Source: Trichodelitschia bisporula
Taxonomy: Eukaryota > Ascomycota > Dothideomycetes > Phaeotrichales > Phaeotrichaceae
Length of the DNA: 64,000 nt
Assembly: GCA_010356995.1 (NCBI GenBank)
Contig: ML996691.1
Location: 221,299 to 285,298, forward strand
Direction: 5' to 3'
Within the stretch, counting starts at the first letter, position 1, and the number at the start of each line of letters is the position of its first letter. The notes beneath the pieces were generated by a model. That model searched no databases and was not told the DNA's origin. It worked only from the letters and a program-made list of their open reading frames with translations. The position numbers and the translations under genes were made by a program. Shown piece after piece: positions 1 to 13,100 of the stretch.

Positions 1-117
1 TGGGCGAAGGACGCGCGGATGCCGCTCCGAGAACGGCCTCTGCGCTTAAGGCTTGTCGACTTTCACTCATCAACCATCCACACTGCATAACCACCCCGTC
101 AAATCACCCGACGCAAT

Positions 118-628
118 ATGGATTCTTTTCAAACTGCTTTCAACCAATTCTACCAAGTCATCTACGAACGCCTCGCTGGAGGCCATGACGGACCCGAAGC
201 CAGGGCCCACCTAGAGTCAATCAAGCATGCCTTAGACGGGTGCCTTAAATCGCCGCTCTCCAACATCATAATGGTTCCCATCGGGAATGGATCCATCCAA
301 GCCGCAGAGGTGGCTGTCGGTGCTGGAGCAGCGTATTCGCGTGCTCAAGGAGGCTTACAATGGACTCAAGGAGGTTTACAAGGGACGCAAGGTGGCACTC
401 AGACTCAACTGGGTATCAGCGGCCCACCTCCGGAAGGTGAGCAAGCTTCATCCAGCTGCCATTTCCATTCGAAGCTAACTCATGACCATAGCCTCTTCAT
501 GGCAGTCGACCAGGAGAAAAAACCGGCCCCGCTCTGAGCTCCATTTGCCTTGTGCAACCTGCTCAAAGGTTTACAAATACCAAAAGCCCTACACCGAGCA
601 CTTAAAGAAGTGCCGCCGTGAGGCTTAG
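118..628 (+). CDS. Small protein with C-terminal C2HC zinc-finger-like motif
   Basis: Two exons, 118-436 and 492-628, give 151 residues. The 55-nt intron has GTGAGC at the donor, a GCTAACT branch site and a TAG acceptor. Without splicing the frame ends early and the zinc motif is lost; with it the frame runs into CATCSKVYKYQ followed by TEHLKKCRREA and a stop, giving a C-x2-C-x12-H-x3-C pattern at the extreme C-terminus. The N-terminal ~50 residues look helical, and the middle has an imperfect GGLQxTQGG repeat (about residues 78-95). A single C2HC finger could bind nucleic acid or protein; no family is recognised. The gene stands alone, 2 kb from the transporter. The splice model is inferred from sequence only, and further 5' exons cannot be excluded. 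Confidence 0.55.
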
Positions 629-2609
629 GTCTTCCTCAATAGGAATGCCGGTCTCAGCAGTAATGGAAGGTACGAAACGGCGAGTTCCCACTCTGGGTGT
701 CGTAGGCTGACAAGTAACGAGGAGCATGATTTGAGGCGTTCGGCGGCGTGCTAGCGCCTTTTCTCTATGAGATATTGAACACCGTTGGGGATTTCTTTGC
801 ACCTGGCTCAATCTTTGGCAGCCAGGCATGATTGGACTCACTTCATAATTCAAAAATTAGGATGCTCATACGGCGGCGTTCTCTTTTGCCGCTTTGCTGA
901 TGTGCTTTCAGCTCCCACCCGCTAGTCCGCGCCCTTCCTTCGCCTGGCAGCACAGCACCATCCTCTTCCATCTACCGAGCTCCTCCGCCATACTCTTAGC
1001 GTTGTACAATTGCGATTGACACAAGCGAAGGCTCTTGCGGAAGATGGGACGTGTCTATTGCAACTCGACGTGCAGAAGAATACGCCGCTTCTGCTGGAAA
1101 AACGCGTGTTTTTGGCGGGACGGCGCTTGAGGGAGGCTCCCATATCCTCCTGGCGACAGTTACTGCGCCGAAGCATACAACGGCTACGTTCCAACAAGGT
1201 TCAACGCTAGGCCGGAGGCGTACCAGCGTGTAAATACGGTTGCCGGGTGGCGGCGTTGGCCACGCTGAGGGTTGCTGGCATGGGGACATCGCGCAAGTTT
1301 TGGCCGTTGCAAGGGATGCTCTTCATTACGGACGGATCTGGAGCTCAGAGCACTCTGAGCGCTTCGTCGAGGACACAGGGTGGAGGCACATCGTGGACGA
1401 GCTCTGGGAGATGGTCCAGAACCTCCGTCGCGCGACGGACAGCTTGCTCTAGTCTCCTTAGGAGCGCAGATGGTTTGAGGCCATTCTCTGGCACTGGGCA
1501 AAGCGCTACTTGGAATACACCTCGTATCTACGGAATCCCTTTCGCGTGCAGCTCATGTGCCTCGATCTACCCCACGACTCTACACGAGCCTTCACGGCGC
1601 GACACGTCCATCCAGATCGCCGCTCTGCCATCCTTTTCTCACTTTATTGTGCGTCTCCGGACGCTATCGATATTCGAATACGGCTCTGTGGGTAAAAATA
1701 ACCGAGTCTGCGCTTCTATTGGCGATGTTTCGGGCGGCGGGACGCGTTGTTTTCGAGACCCTTGGACGACCAACCTCCGGGCCAGCAACAGACGAGCTCA
1801 CCTCACATCCACTCCAAACACCACGATTCAGCTATCTCCTAAAGCTTGTGTCGCTCATAACGAGTGCTACTTGAGTTGATTAGCTCTTCGAATAACGTCG
1901 GGAGTTGACTCGGCTGCAATCTGGACCCAGTTCTCGCTGCATACAAGTCGGACAAAGGGATGGCGGGAGGGTTATCGCGATGGGCTCCAATGAGACGAGA
2001 AGAGTTTGGCGAGCACATTTCCGCTGACAGCAAGCAGTCGCAAAGAGTAAACTCTGTTAGATCCGATATCCGCATAGAGATGCTATTGGCTTTGCCCTCT
2101 CCCCTTTCTGCTAGTCATTACGATGAAGGTCCCGCCTCAATAACATCCAATCTTCGCATCATCCCAGCATCCGGCGTCTACCCGCACCCTCATACAACCA
2201 CGAAAGTGGCGCCTTGAGATCGAAATCCCGCAGCAGAAAGCATCGGATCCTAAGCACCGTTTTGAGCCGGACCCAGCCGGATCACGTCCGTCGGGCAGCT
2301 TCATTCCCGCCATCCATTTCATCGGCTAGTAACACACGGTCATCAAGACTTCACTCCCGGCGAACGGTCCGCCACTGGAGTTGAAGGACATTCGAAGTCC
2401 CAACCCAGCTGTTCGCGCGAGTGTGTATTCAGATATTGTCAGGCATAGTGGTCAACAACAGCAAGAGCATGAAGGACTGGTATCGTTGTGATCACGACTG
2501 TACTCCGCACCGCCGGTTGTGTTTGAGCCAAAGGTCATCTTGTATCCTCAGCCAACCCAATAATATCAAGATGGTGTGCGCGCTTTTAGCATCCAAACAA
2601 AAGGCCGCA
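629..2609. other. Gene-poor stretch with short coding-like frames
   Basis: About 2 kb with no supported gene. The best coding-like pieces are plus-strand frames at about 1240-1452 (ending ELWEMVQNLRRATDSLL) and about 1470-1695 (with WFEAILWHWAKRYLEYTSYL). They are in different frames and no convincing intron joins them. They could be remains of a gene; no domain is recognised. Confidence 0.3.
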
Positions 2610-4359
2610 TTAGAGCGAGTAGACGAACTCGGGGTTCTCCCGGTCGGTAAGGTCAAGAAACCTGCAGCGTCAGCATTATTCAAGCACTCGTCCGATCAAA
2701 CTCACTCCTGGTTCTCTAACTTGACGTACCCGAGCTCCGCCCGGATCAGCGCCTTCTTCGCGTTTTGCCTCCTGCAGTACCACCAGATAAACAGTAGGTC
2801 GAAGAGGCAGATGCTCCAGCAGACCATGATAGTGATCTCCGCCGGCACATAATTCTTTCCGCGGAAAGTCTGCGGGCCGATGATGTTACCCGTGCAATAT
2901 CCTAGCCTCAATTAGCTTCCACAACACCCCGAAGCCGGACCGAGCCCACCGATCAGGAACATCGCCGCCACCGTCGTCTTCTTCGTGTACCCGGCCACAT
3001 TCGTCGAAACCAGCGACAGCAGCGCAACAAATGGCGTCGGGCTCGACTGTGTCAAGTAGTACCCAATCAAGCGACCTGTGTTCTTGCTCGCCGGCAGTCC
3101 GACAATCAGCGCCATGCCGAAAATCGAAATAAGCAGCCCAGAAGTCGAGATTAGCAGGCGATTTCTGTAGCGGTCGCCGAGCCAGCCGCAGGCGATCAGG
3201 GCGACGATTTCGACCGCCCCGCCTGGAGTGCCGTACAGCAGTGACTGCTTGGCCGTGTAGCCGAAGGAGCGGATGAGGAGCGAGAAGAAGTTGCTCACGC
3301 CGCCTGCGCAGTTAGTAGGTGTCGAAGATGGAGCAGCGGAAAGGGCTTACCGTTCGGGATGTCCGCCACCAGGGCGTAGAAGAAAAAGGCCCAGGTCAGA
3401 GGGTCCGTCAAAGCCTCCTTTAGCTGGTACATTTTGAAGTGCTTGTTGCCGACGCCCTGGTTGTTTTCGCGGATGCGCTCAATCGCCATCAACCGCTCCT
3501 CCTTGGTGAGCCACCATGCATTCATCTGGCTGTCTGGCATGACAAAGAGGAATAGCACGCCCATGGTGATGGTGAGCAGGCCTGTGACCAGGAAGATGAT
3601 CTTCCACGGCGCAATCGCCGACCCGGATTTCTCGACCCCGACCGCAATGCCATACGCGACCAGTCCGCCGAAGATCTGCGCGAATCCGTTGAAGCTAAAC
3701 CAGATACCCGTGCGCGTGCCCTGCTCTCTCTTGGTGTACCACTGCGACGTGAAAAGCGCAAAGCCAGGCGTGACAGCCGCCTCGAAGACACCGAGGAAGA
3801 AGCGCACCGCGACGGCGCCGGAGAAGCTCTTCACCCCCGCAAAGCAGGACAGCACCGTGCCCCACATGATGATGTTGAAGGCCGAGTACTTGCCAAGCGG
3901 CAACCGCTGCAGCAACCGGTTGGTCGGGTACTCCCACGCCAGGTAACCGAAGTAAAACATGGAGCCGAGCCAGTTGTACTGGGTGCCGTGCAGGCCGATA
4001 CCGCCAGCAACCTTGGGCGCCGAGATGCCCATGACGGAGGCGTAACTCAGCGTCGTCTTGTCGAGGTAGTTGAGCCCGTAGACCAGGCACATCAGCGGCA
4101 TGATATGTAAGTCGATCTTACGGAGCAGTCGCTTGTTTTCTTCGGGCGTGATCTCGAGCACTGTGCCTTGGTGCGAGGCGAAGGCTTTGAGGGCTTCGTC
4201 GCCATCTTGCGCGTGCTTTACAATTTCGGAGAGCACGCTGTTGTTGCGCGCGGCGTCAGTTGATATGCCCGGGAGCACTTCGGTCTTTTCGCCGGCATTT
4301 TGGGAGGAGTGGGTTGGGGAGGAGGCCGGGAGCGGGGCCTTCTCGCTGTGGGAGGTCAT
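2610..4359 (-). CDS. MFS transporter, allantoate permease (DAL5/ACS anion:cation symporter) type
   Basis: Four exons (4359-3351, 3303-2950, 2901-2706, 2661-2610) give 536 residues, the usual length. Introns are 47, 48 and 44 nt. The last exon is only 52 nt but restores the typical end of the family, FLDLTDRENPEFVYSL. A ~75-residue cytosolic N-terminus leads into about 12 membrane segments, from KIDLHIMPLMCLVYGLNYLD to CLFDLLFIWWYC. Family marks are NYLDKTTLSYASVMG, FLGVFEAAVTPGF, the loop SQWYTKREQGTRTGIWFSFN and GNIIGPQTFR. Members move organic anions such as allantoate, ureidosuccinate, nicotinate or related carboxylates across the plasma membrane with protons; the substrate here cannot be told. 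No catabolic partner gene sits beside it. Confidence 0.95.
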
Positions 4360-6097
4360 TGTGACGGTCGATAGATGCCGGATTGCAATGCACCCCCCCT
4401 AGTTCTTTTATGCTGCGGTTCCAAAAGCCTCAACAATCAATGCCGGGAATTGATTTCCGATCCGTCATACCGCATACTGTAGGATGCAAGATAAGTGTGG
4501 CCACCGTCGGCACGCTGTCGGTCTGAAGTTCAGATAACGTTTGCACAAGGCGTGCCGCACAGCTGCGGCATGATGAAAGAGGCTAAGTGTCACAACGGGT
4601 CTTATCAACGGGTGGTGAAACCGGGAAATCGGATAGGCTGCGGTCGTCGTTCGAACAAGCGTTCTCCATCAACGTGGTCGCCTTCGACGTCAATATGCGG
4701 GGGATCAGCATGGAGAGCGGGTCATAGCCATCCCAGTTAGGAAGGTGACGATGCCAATCTATTTCTAAGGCACGTGACCTGGAAATAAAGTGATGTCGTT
4801 TGATATCGCAGCCTTGTTCGTGTGGAGATGATTGGCCAAAGCTTCGCTAAAGCTTCGAATTGCTGCATCTGGTATCTCGCGTGTCTGACTGCTGAATTAG
4901 CGTTGCTCTAGCAAAATGCTTCGGCGGTTAAGCTTCGACCAACCACTTCAACCCATTTCAAAACCCTCAGATAAAGAATTCCCCGCATCGAAGATCCGTC
5001 TCTTTCCCGGGTAATCTTGATGCGTGCATGGACAAACCCCTACGTCAAACCAGCCCTCCGGGACAAAACCAAAACGACGCCAGAATCTATGATGGCGATA
5101 AAATATCATGACCAGAGCCGACCGGATAGAACATCCGTCTCTGAAACACCACACACGCAGTCACCTCCACTATCTCGCCCGTCCCTCGTACGTCGTCACG
5201 GGAGTCAGCCTCGCTTAGATACGCGAACGAAGCCACGGCCCGGCACGCCTCCGCCGCTAACCCCACAACCGGCCGCATCAAAACCCGCGAAGCGACTACG
5301 GGCCGATGTGTTATTATCTCAGCTGCTCTCAACCCAAATGTCTCGCACATACCGCAGGGCCGCAAGTGGCGGATAAGCTCACCGCCCAAGCCGCTGCGAG
5401 CATTGCACCGAAGCGGCAGCGATCAGCGGCGGCTCGGCACTTCCCGCCACATCCTTCGTGGCGCGCTGGGTTTCAGCCTTGAGGAATGTTCCGGGCGTGC
5501 CGCGGTTGGGGGAGGTCCCGGTTAGGGGGATCGTGCGGAGATTTTTGTGGGATCGGAGGGGATAATCATTATTTCGGGTAGATTGGGGTTGGTGGGCGAT
5601 GGGGTTGGGGATCGGCGTGGGCTTGTGGGCGAGATTGGGGAGTGGGCTGGTTGTGGGTTCTAAGTTGGCATACTCTTTTCGTCGTTAAGCTCGGAGGTCA
5701 CTGCCTTGCATCGAATGGCCTTTATGCATAACGTGAGCTGGTTCTATTTGAAGATACAACCATTGTATCGGAAGCTGCAGTGCATTGAAGTTGTACTTGA
5801 ACAAAGGGATTAGGCTGGGGAAAGGATACATTGCAGTACGCGGACTGGTGAGCAGACGCTCTGGTTATGCAACGACATAAGGCAGGATGTTCGTGCTGAG
5901 CAAGATAACCGGCTAACGAGGCATGGCGTCACACTTTAACATACGACTAGAACTAGAGCAGAAACTGATGTAGACATGAGGCAGGGGCATTGCAAGCCAG
6001 GAAGGAGCACATCAAGCTTGACACTCAGATTATTGTATTTAGTCTCGAGCGGCTCCGGCGCTCACACCGTTTGCCCTCTCTTTCTCTTCGTGTTATA
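4360..6097. other. Intergenic, no gene seen
   Basis: The first few hundred bases probably hold the transporter promoter, since the gene reads leftward from 4359. The rest has only short random-looking frames. A G-rich stretch lies at about 5500-5660. Nothing else is recognised. Confidence 0.5.
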
Positions 6098-7015
6098 TCA
6101 ACTTTCACTTTCACTCGTTGCTCCAGACGTGTGAAGGCTGTTCTCCACGAGAGACAAATTCTCCTTAATGGCCTCCATACCAGCCTTCCACTTGACGGCA
6201 TTGCGGATAACACAAACAAGCTCAGGCCAAATGAGAGGCTGCTTTGTTGGGTAATTTTCCACAAAGCAGCACTTATATTCCACCTCATGATTCTCGTTCA
6301 GCCGCGTCCAATGTGCCATAATGTCCACCTGGTCGAACGAAAGGATTATTGTCAGAGCTTTACAATGCATGTCAAAATTCCATGCGGCGTCTGCAGGACC
6401 CTTTGCCTTGACATGGAGTGCACGAAGCCCTTGAAGCATCGCGCCGCCGTTATGCCAATTCCTCTCCATGGCCTCTTCGTGAGTTTGGCTTAATGTCGTC
6501 TCAATAGCGAGAAATGGGAAGATAAGATCACAGCAATCCTGGACCGGCGGTGCGTACGGAGCACATGCAAATATCGCCCGTTGCAGATGGGGAACTGCTG
6601 CTCTGTGCAATCCGACCATTTGCATTGGTTGCCGCGGGGACAGCTCAGAGACGTACGAGCCCTCGATGCCAACTGTCGACCGTGGCGCAAATGGCGCGAA
6701 CTTGATGCTGGGCTTATCGAAAATAATCGAAGGGACACCAAGGATAACGTTCAGTTTGAAGCCAAATTCTTGTGCGCTGCAATCCCTTAAGTACGTTCGG
6801 CGCAGGAATTCCACTCCATCTTCCACAGGGGCTCGGAGATGTACTGGCGCCTTGAGTGTAGAGACGACTTCATCCCGATCCACAGGCTCCCGAGAGTTGT
6901 TGAAATAGATCCGGAGCTCACCCAGCGCTTCAATGGTGATGTCGGGGGCGGGGAACCTGTGGGCCGTTAGTTAGGCTGGGGCAAGAAGACATGTTGCATA
7001 CTCCATGTCCGGCAT
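6098..7015 (-). CDS. Protein of unknown family, 290 aa
   Basis: Exon 1 (7015-7002) encodes only MPDM plus two bases. A 45-nt intron follows (GTATGC donor, CCTAACTAAC branch, CACAG acceptor), then exon 2 (6956-6098). Splicing joins MPDME to FPAPDITIEALGELRIYF, giving a complete 290-residue protein. There is no signal peptide or membrane segment. Visible motifs are EPVDRDEVVSTLK, EEAMERNWHNGGAMLQGLR and, near the C-terminus, VKWKAGMEAIKENLSLVENS. Aromatic and acidic residues are well mixed, as in a folded cytosolic domain. I do not recognise the family and assign no function. Directly upstream is a tandem 40-bp duplication that would lie in the 5' leader. The open frame of 859 nt and the clean intron argue for a living gene. 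Confidence 0.7.
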
Positions 7016-7022
7016 CTTGCTC

Positions 7023-7104
7023 TCAGTTCTTTTGAGAAGTGTGGTAGTGACAGGATAGCCCCTCAGTTCTTTTGAGCATTGTGGTGATGACAGAGGATAG
7101 CACA
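7023..7104. repeat. Tandem imperfect duplication, ~40 bp x2
   Basis: Two copies beginning TCAGTTCTTTTGAG (7023-7062 and 7063-7104) differ at several bases. They lie directly upstream of the start codon at 7015 of the minus-strand 290-residue gene, so they are probably in its leader or core promoter. Confidence 0.85.
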
Positions 7105-10100
7105 GTTTTCAAGGATTGTCACCATCACTGGGCAAGAGTCGCCTCTTTATAAAAGAAAACCATAGTCTATGACGCAGTCTGGGTCCTGGTGGGCTTACGT
7201 ACAGTATCACATGGCAAGTGAAGAAAACTAGCAAGTCTACAGGGACCGTTAGGACCCGAACCGGACTTTAACAGTAAGTATACGTACCGCACCTCGAGTG
7301 GCCACCTAGCAGAAGACTGGCCCTCATTGTGGTCCGCATGGTGCTTTTGCTCTTCCGGGCCCCAGCGAATCACATAGACCAGAGAGTACCAAGCATTTAG
7401 CATGGTGTGTTTAAAACAACTCCACAAGGAGTTCGGTTGAGTACTGAAATCGTGGACGCACTCGAGTTGAGTAATGAGAGAGTGTTTGAATGATGTTGGA
7501 TGAGCGAGTTTGTCGAATTAAGTGCCGATGATGGGGGAAGTGGCTTCCCAAACAAAAGCCAGCGTCCCCGTGAGCGGCGCACATATGACTATCACATGGC
7601 GAGACCAGCTCACGCATCCAGAGCTGGCATATAGGCAAAAAACGGATGCTCAAGGTGGTTTCCAGACGAGCCTTGCCGTCTGACTGGATTGTGCATGGTA
7701 GATGTCTCTTAGCGAACATCTGCGCCTCTTGCATAACGGTTCTGCTAGAATGAACTCAACAGCTTCATCTCAGGCACGTTCAAGATGCGAACCAGTGTAA
7801 ACTGAGCCTGAAAATGGCAGACACGGAAGGCATTCCGGGTGATGGCTTCTGTGACGCGTCACCGGGACGGCGCCAAATAACATGAGGGTTGAATGCTTAG
7901 GTGCAAGTCGGTCCCTTTCGAAGCCAATCGCTGTTTGGTCCTTTCGCAAAGGTATCGTACTGATGATACTATCGTTAGCCATACTGTTCCCGATATCGCT
8001 TCGCGTCCATTTCTGGAACCGGAGGGCCATACGGAGCCTTCAAAACCTGCGGAATATGAGGGAGACGCTCTGGTCGAAGATGACATTTTTGTCCATCCTC
8101 TTTACACCATAGCACCAGTGTTGGATCTCACTGCTTGGTACTGCTGTGCATATTTGACTCAAAGCCATCGCATTGTTGAACGAAGTGGTACCAAGGGCCA
8201 ATTCGAAAAAGTGATGTCACCCAACTCTCCCCTACCAAATAGTCTCTGCCTCATACTCAGCAGAGAACTTAGCAAGAGACAGCAACAACCTTTCCGGGTG
8301 GCCGAAGCGCCGAGACAGACGAGGATCCATTATTCGAGACGTCATCAATCACCTTACGCCCGTTACCCGGCATCAAGACGACCTCGGCCCATCACATCGC
8401 GCCGTCACCATATCCTTCAAACACACATCTCGCCTCAAGCCACATCATCAACAGCCTCACCCTACCCAAACCCCGCCCACGAGCCTCCCGCGGGAGTCCA
8501 TGAGATCTAGACCCGCAGCCCAGGCCCCTCGCAACTCTAGCCCTCCCTCCCACTAACTCAATATCCGCACGCAAGTACAGAGAGTCGTGCAGATAAGCTT
8601 GTGGCGGCGGGGTCGGGGATAAAGTGCTTGCACAAGGCCGGGCCGGCGGTGCAATCAAGCCTTTTTTGGCGGGGGATATTGCGCAGGGAGGCGCGGGAAT
8701 TACTCCTATCTAAACATAGATGTGCCGTGGTGGGGGATGCGCGGGGGGAGATAGGAAGCGATTTTTCCCACCAGCGGCGGCAATGGAGGCGGCGTGGGTC
8801 TGTTGTCGACGCGTATTTACGGTGGATAGCGTCGCCGAGAGGTGTAGAGTGCGTCGACGGGTTGCGCTGGGAAGTGTATCGTCGCGCGAGGCTCACGCCG
8901 TACACGGAGAAATTTGTGCCGTTAGAGATGAATCCCGGCGACTCGCTGCCTGCAACGCAATTAAGCCGATCCAAGAACGAATAAGCTATCTCAGATCGCC
9001 TTCCTTATCTTGACGTTCTGCGAATCCGGGGAAGGCCACGTGCCCCCTGTGCCGCTTCAAGACCGTAAGCACGCGACATGCTACGACAACAACGACAGCG
9101 GGTGTCTTCATATCAACCCGCCCCAAGGACAACAAAAATACAGGCCGGTACTTACACCACGGCAAACCCGACGCCGACCCGCCGAATATCGACAGGAGCC
9201 AGAATAGCGTACCACCCTCCCGTGAACCTCGGCCACGGCGATCAAACGCTCGCCATGGCCGTGCGGCCTGACGTGCTCCGGAGCGATTGGCACCGCAGTG
9301 ACGGAGAAAAGCGTCGCCACCGGGATCCGGGAAATGAAAAAGGCTCGGCCGGCCGTCGCGTCGCGCTGAAGCAGGTACCGATCGCGTCCATGCGGCAAAG
9401 GCTTGGTTCACTCTTTCTGTCCCCGGACCCCTTCTGCAGATCCGCGGGACCCGGTACGCTGGCGGCTAAACACGGCGTGTGAGTTGAGCAGGTTTGAATG
9501 GGAGCCAAGTGGTGTATATTGCGGGTATATTGCGTGTGGCGATGGGGATAGAGTGCCCAGCTTCGTACAGTCGATTGCTTGTTTTGGATGAGAGATGGAC
9601 CTTGTTTGAAACTGGGGGACCGAAACTACTTTGGGCCTTTTTTTGAGCGGTGGAGATGGACGTTGTGAACCCGCGGGCGATCAGCCGACGGTCGGTGTCC
9701 AAGCACAGGCGTTCCGAGGGAGCTTCCAGGGGGAAAAGAGTCGCACTTACGCGGGATTCCGGTGGAATTACATTGGCAGGCCATATGGGATCCGCACAAG
9801 TCGACTCCTCAAGGGAAGGTTGCTTGCAGTGCGGTCATCAAAGCTTGCGGGCGGAAAGACCACGATTCCGTACGGGTATTGGCGACAAGCTTTAGGAACC
9901 TAAATAAAGAGAAGGTTATCAGGTGTGCCGGGTTACAATGAACGGTCCCACTATATGATGATGAGTGGACTTTGAGCCTGCGAGATGAAGTACAGCATGT
10001 AGAAGATGAGCTATGCATATGGAGTATCCCAAAAAAGGTGTTGTTCCAAGGCCAGGTATGCCAAGTCGAGCGGTCTAGAATGTGCCTTATTGACTGGCTG

Positions 10101-13100
10101 TGACTCTGGGATATCCTACTCCGTATTGATAGTACGAAGGAGTGTCTGTGTCTGGCACTTGTGACCAGCTCAGCGCGTCATTTAAGCTCCTGTAATCCTT
10201 CCCATTCATCCTATCGCATCTCATAGCCTATTGGAGGACTCCTTGCCACACTCAAGTTCCGCCTGGAAGCCGCCTCGCTCAGAACGTTACAGTGTCACGA
10301 AGCACGCACCACGCCGCTGCTGCGCGAATCCGAAGCACACCAGGCTCGCCCAAGTCTGGCGGACCACCGGTTCCTCCATAAGCAACCCCTACTAGCCAGC
10401 GTAGCACCAAGCATGTACAAAGTATAGGCGCACACAATTCATTGAAGAGTGACATATCATATCGTTAGCGTGGCTTCCTTCCAGCCTGGCTCAAAACATC
10501 AGTCCACTTTGGCACAATGCCTCAATGCTTGGTACAGTGTCAAGCAAGCGCCGTCCGCTTCAACGTCAAACGCGAAGAACGACGGCGCGAAGATTAAATA
10601 GCCGAGCCGTTGGCCCCCCTCAGTAACGGACAACGTCAGCCGCGCTTGTTTCTCGACGCGAGGAAGGCGGCTTGGTGTCTCGCGGCGGGCCGTGGTGAGG
10701 CGTGCCCAGGGCAGGGCGAGGGCGTCGGGGAACGGCGGGTGCTCCAAACATGAGCGGGGAAGGTGCGAATGACTAGAATGGGGGATTTATGTGTTGCTCG
10801 GCTGCGCGTGTGTGAGGATGGGAGCACAACAAAGATTCCTTGCGTCCTTCGACTTCATTCTCCCTTGCGTTGAGGCTGTAAAGCAGCACCGGCTTTGTTT
10901 GGCCGTCGGCATTGTTTGGGCGATACCCTGGAAAGAGCGGCACAGACAGGCATGCCCGGAATGAACTGCGAAGGACGGAAGATGGAGAAAATTAAATACG
11001 AGCCCAAGACAACGTTGGGACTTGACGGTTCTCTCGCCTGTTTCATATCCATCGAGCCCATCAGGCATCACCGTCTCGACATTCCCCCGCCAGATCGACA
11101 TTGCTCCCCCGCCGAGCACATGGCCGCCCCCAGAAGACAAGGCAAAAGAGGCAAAGGCGCCAATCCTCTCCCCAAGAGTCATGGCCGCAGCCGGCAAGCG
11201 CAGAGCCGAGAGGAAATACGTACCGGAGATACATAACAGCCCGCAGGTCTCCCCCTAACAGCCAAGTATGGCAACTGACCACCAGCCTTTTTAACTCAAA
11301 GCCCTAGCGGAGCCTTCGTTTTATGCTTATCTCTTAGATCGTACGACAGGCATGGAGCACCCTGCCGCCTGCGCCCCGCCAATAACTGCCAACCACCACA
11401 AGTGGCATCCTGGAATGCCATTGAACCATCGAGCCAAGCAAGCCAAGCCTTGTTGCCGAAATCGATTATGTACGAGCGACGCGGCAAAGTCCAGCGATGT
11501 TTAGAAAGTGGCCATGGAGCGTCTTGGCTTAGGGCGCTCGCCTTGCCCTTCGTCCTGATCCTTCTTCCTGCTGGCCGGCCGAGAATATGAATCCTAGCTT
11601 GGGCTCCGCTGCCCAGTATGTTTTCTCCGCGGGGACCAGAGAAGTCGTAAATGACCTGCGGTTGCTTGCGCCAACGCAGCGTCAAGCAAAAGAGAGTCAT
11701 GCGGCCGCAACGCAGCATCGACTCGCGCATCGTTCTCCGCACTCATCTTTAATGTCTTACATCTGCCAATATCGCGCCTTCTCACGGCCGGCTCCCCAGT
11801 GCGCCCAGAATAAAGTTGTCCCGAGAAGGCAACAATCGCTAGCGGCTGCAGTACGGCGCGCATGGAAGCCGCCGGAACCGATTTCAGGCCGCTTGCGCGA
11901 TTTGGCATTACATCTCGCCATAGCCCTTGATCGACCGATGCGGAGCAGCCAGCGGAATGCCTCGCTTGCCTCCGCACTCGCCCGGCCAACCGGCGTGACG
12001 CGGCCATCCTAGACTTTCTGGGGGCTATTTAGGGTTTTAAACTACTCGGCGCGGAGGAGCTCGGCAGGCGGCGGGGTTGGGATAAGGGAGGAGGTTAAGG
12101 GACGCCGGCGCGCCGTTTGGACCTGAGAAGGGCTTCGTGGCAGGCGCGGTCCGCCGAGACCCGGGCCGAGATGCTGAGTGTGGTGTTGAAACGCTGGTAG
12201 GCGCGCGTGAGGCTTTGCGGTGGCGAGGCGCGCTTGGCTGGGGTTTGTACTGTGCTGAGCGACACGTCGCTGCTTCTCTCGTCTCTCAGCATCACTCTGA
12301 GCTCGCCGACGAGATCACTGCGAACTTGCCGATAATTGAAACCCATTTGGGTGGGCCGGGTAGCGGAGGAAGGGAAAACGGGGATCGACGGCGCCAACCC
12401 CCGTACCGAGCTAACTTTAGCAACAAACTTTGATCGCAAATGTTTCCGGCGGGTGCGCAAGCAGGAACAATAACGTCATGCGCGTGTCCTATGGGATGTG
12501 TCGTTACTAATTTTCCTTCCACCGCAGACGTGTTCTCCACCACGTTTCCACGATGTCCGAACAGGTTCCTGTGTGCAAGATGGTCGCGAATCTAGACCGC
12601 ATTCGGCGCACACGCCGTCCCCCGGCCAATCTATCATCATTTTCCCGTGCCCTCCGCACTCAATCCACGAGACGTCACAAGGGGCCACATGGCTTGCGGA
12701 AACCCGCAAATCGACCTTATCATGGTACGTCAATCCAGGCCCTCTTCCCCACCCACCAAGGGCACAATTAAACGTCGGCTCCCCATCCGGCCACGAGAAA
12801 CTCAATCAAAACCACAATCATATGTAGCTCAATCATCGCCCCCCCAGCACTTCCGCAGGCGGTTCTGCAAAGCTTCCGCCAATCCCACCGTACCCGTCGA
12901 TCCCAGATAACGGCGACAGAGCTCATGCGTCGATCGCGGGTACGTTTATTCTTCTCCCGGCGTCCTTCGCCAAACGTGAGCGCCGCGCCCCGCGTGTGGC
13001 TCCCGCGCCGTGGCTCGGGGATTTTCTTGGTGCTGCGGGCGCGAGGGACTGGACGAATCGTGGCCACGGGCTCAGGGACTTGGCGGGTGGGCTACCCTAA

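Noticed and set aside
9100-9240. Hydrophobic minus-strand piece with GTAAGT, considered as an MFS exon
   Set aside because: Neighbouring exons with transporter motifs could not be found on either side.
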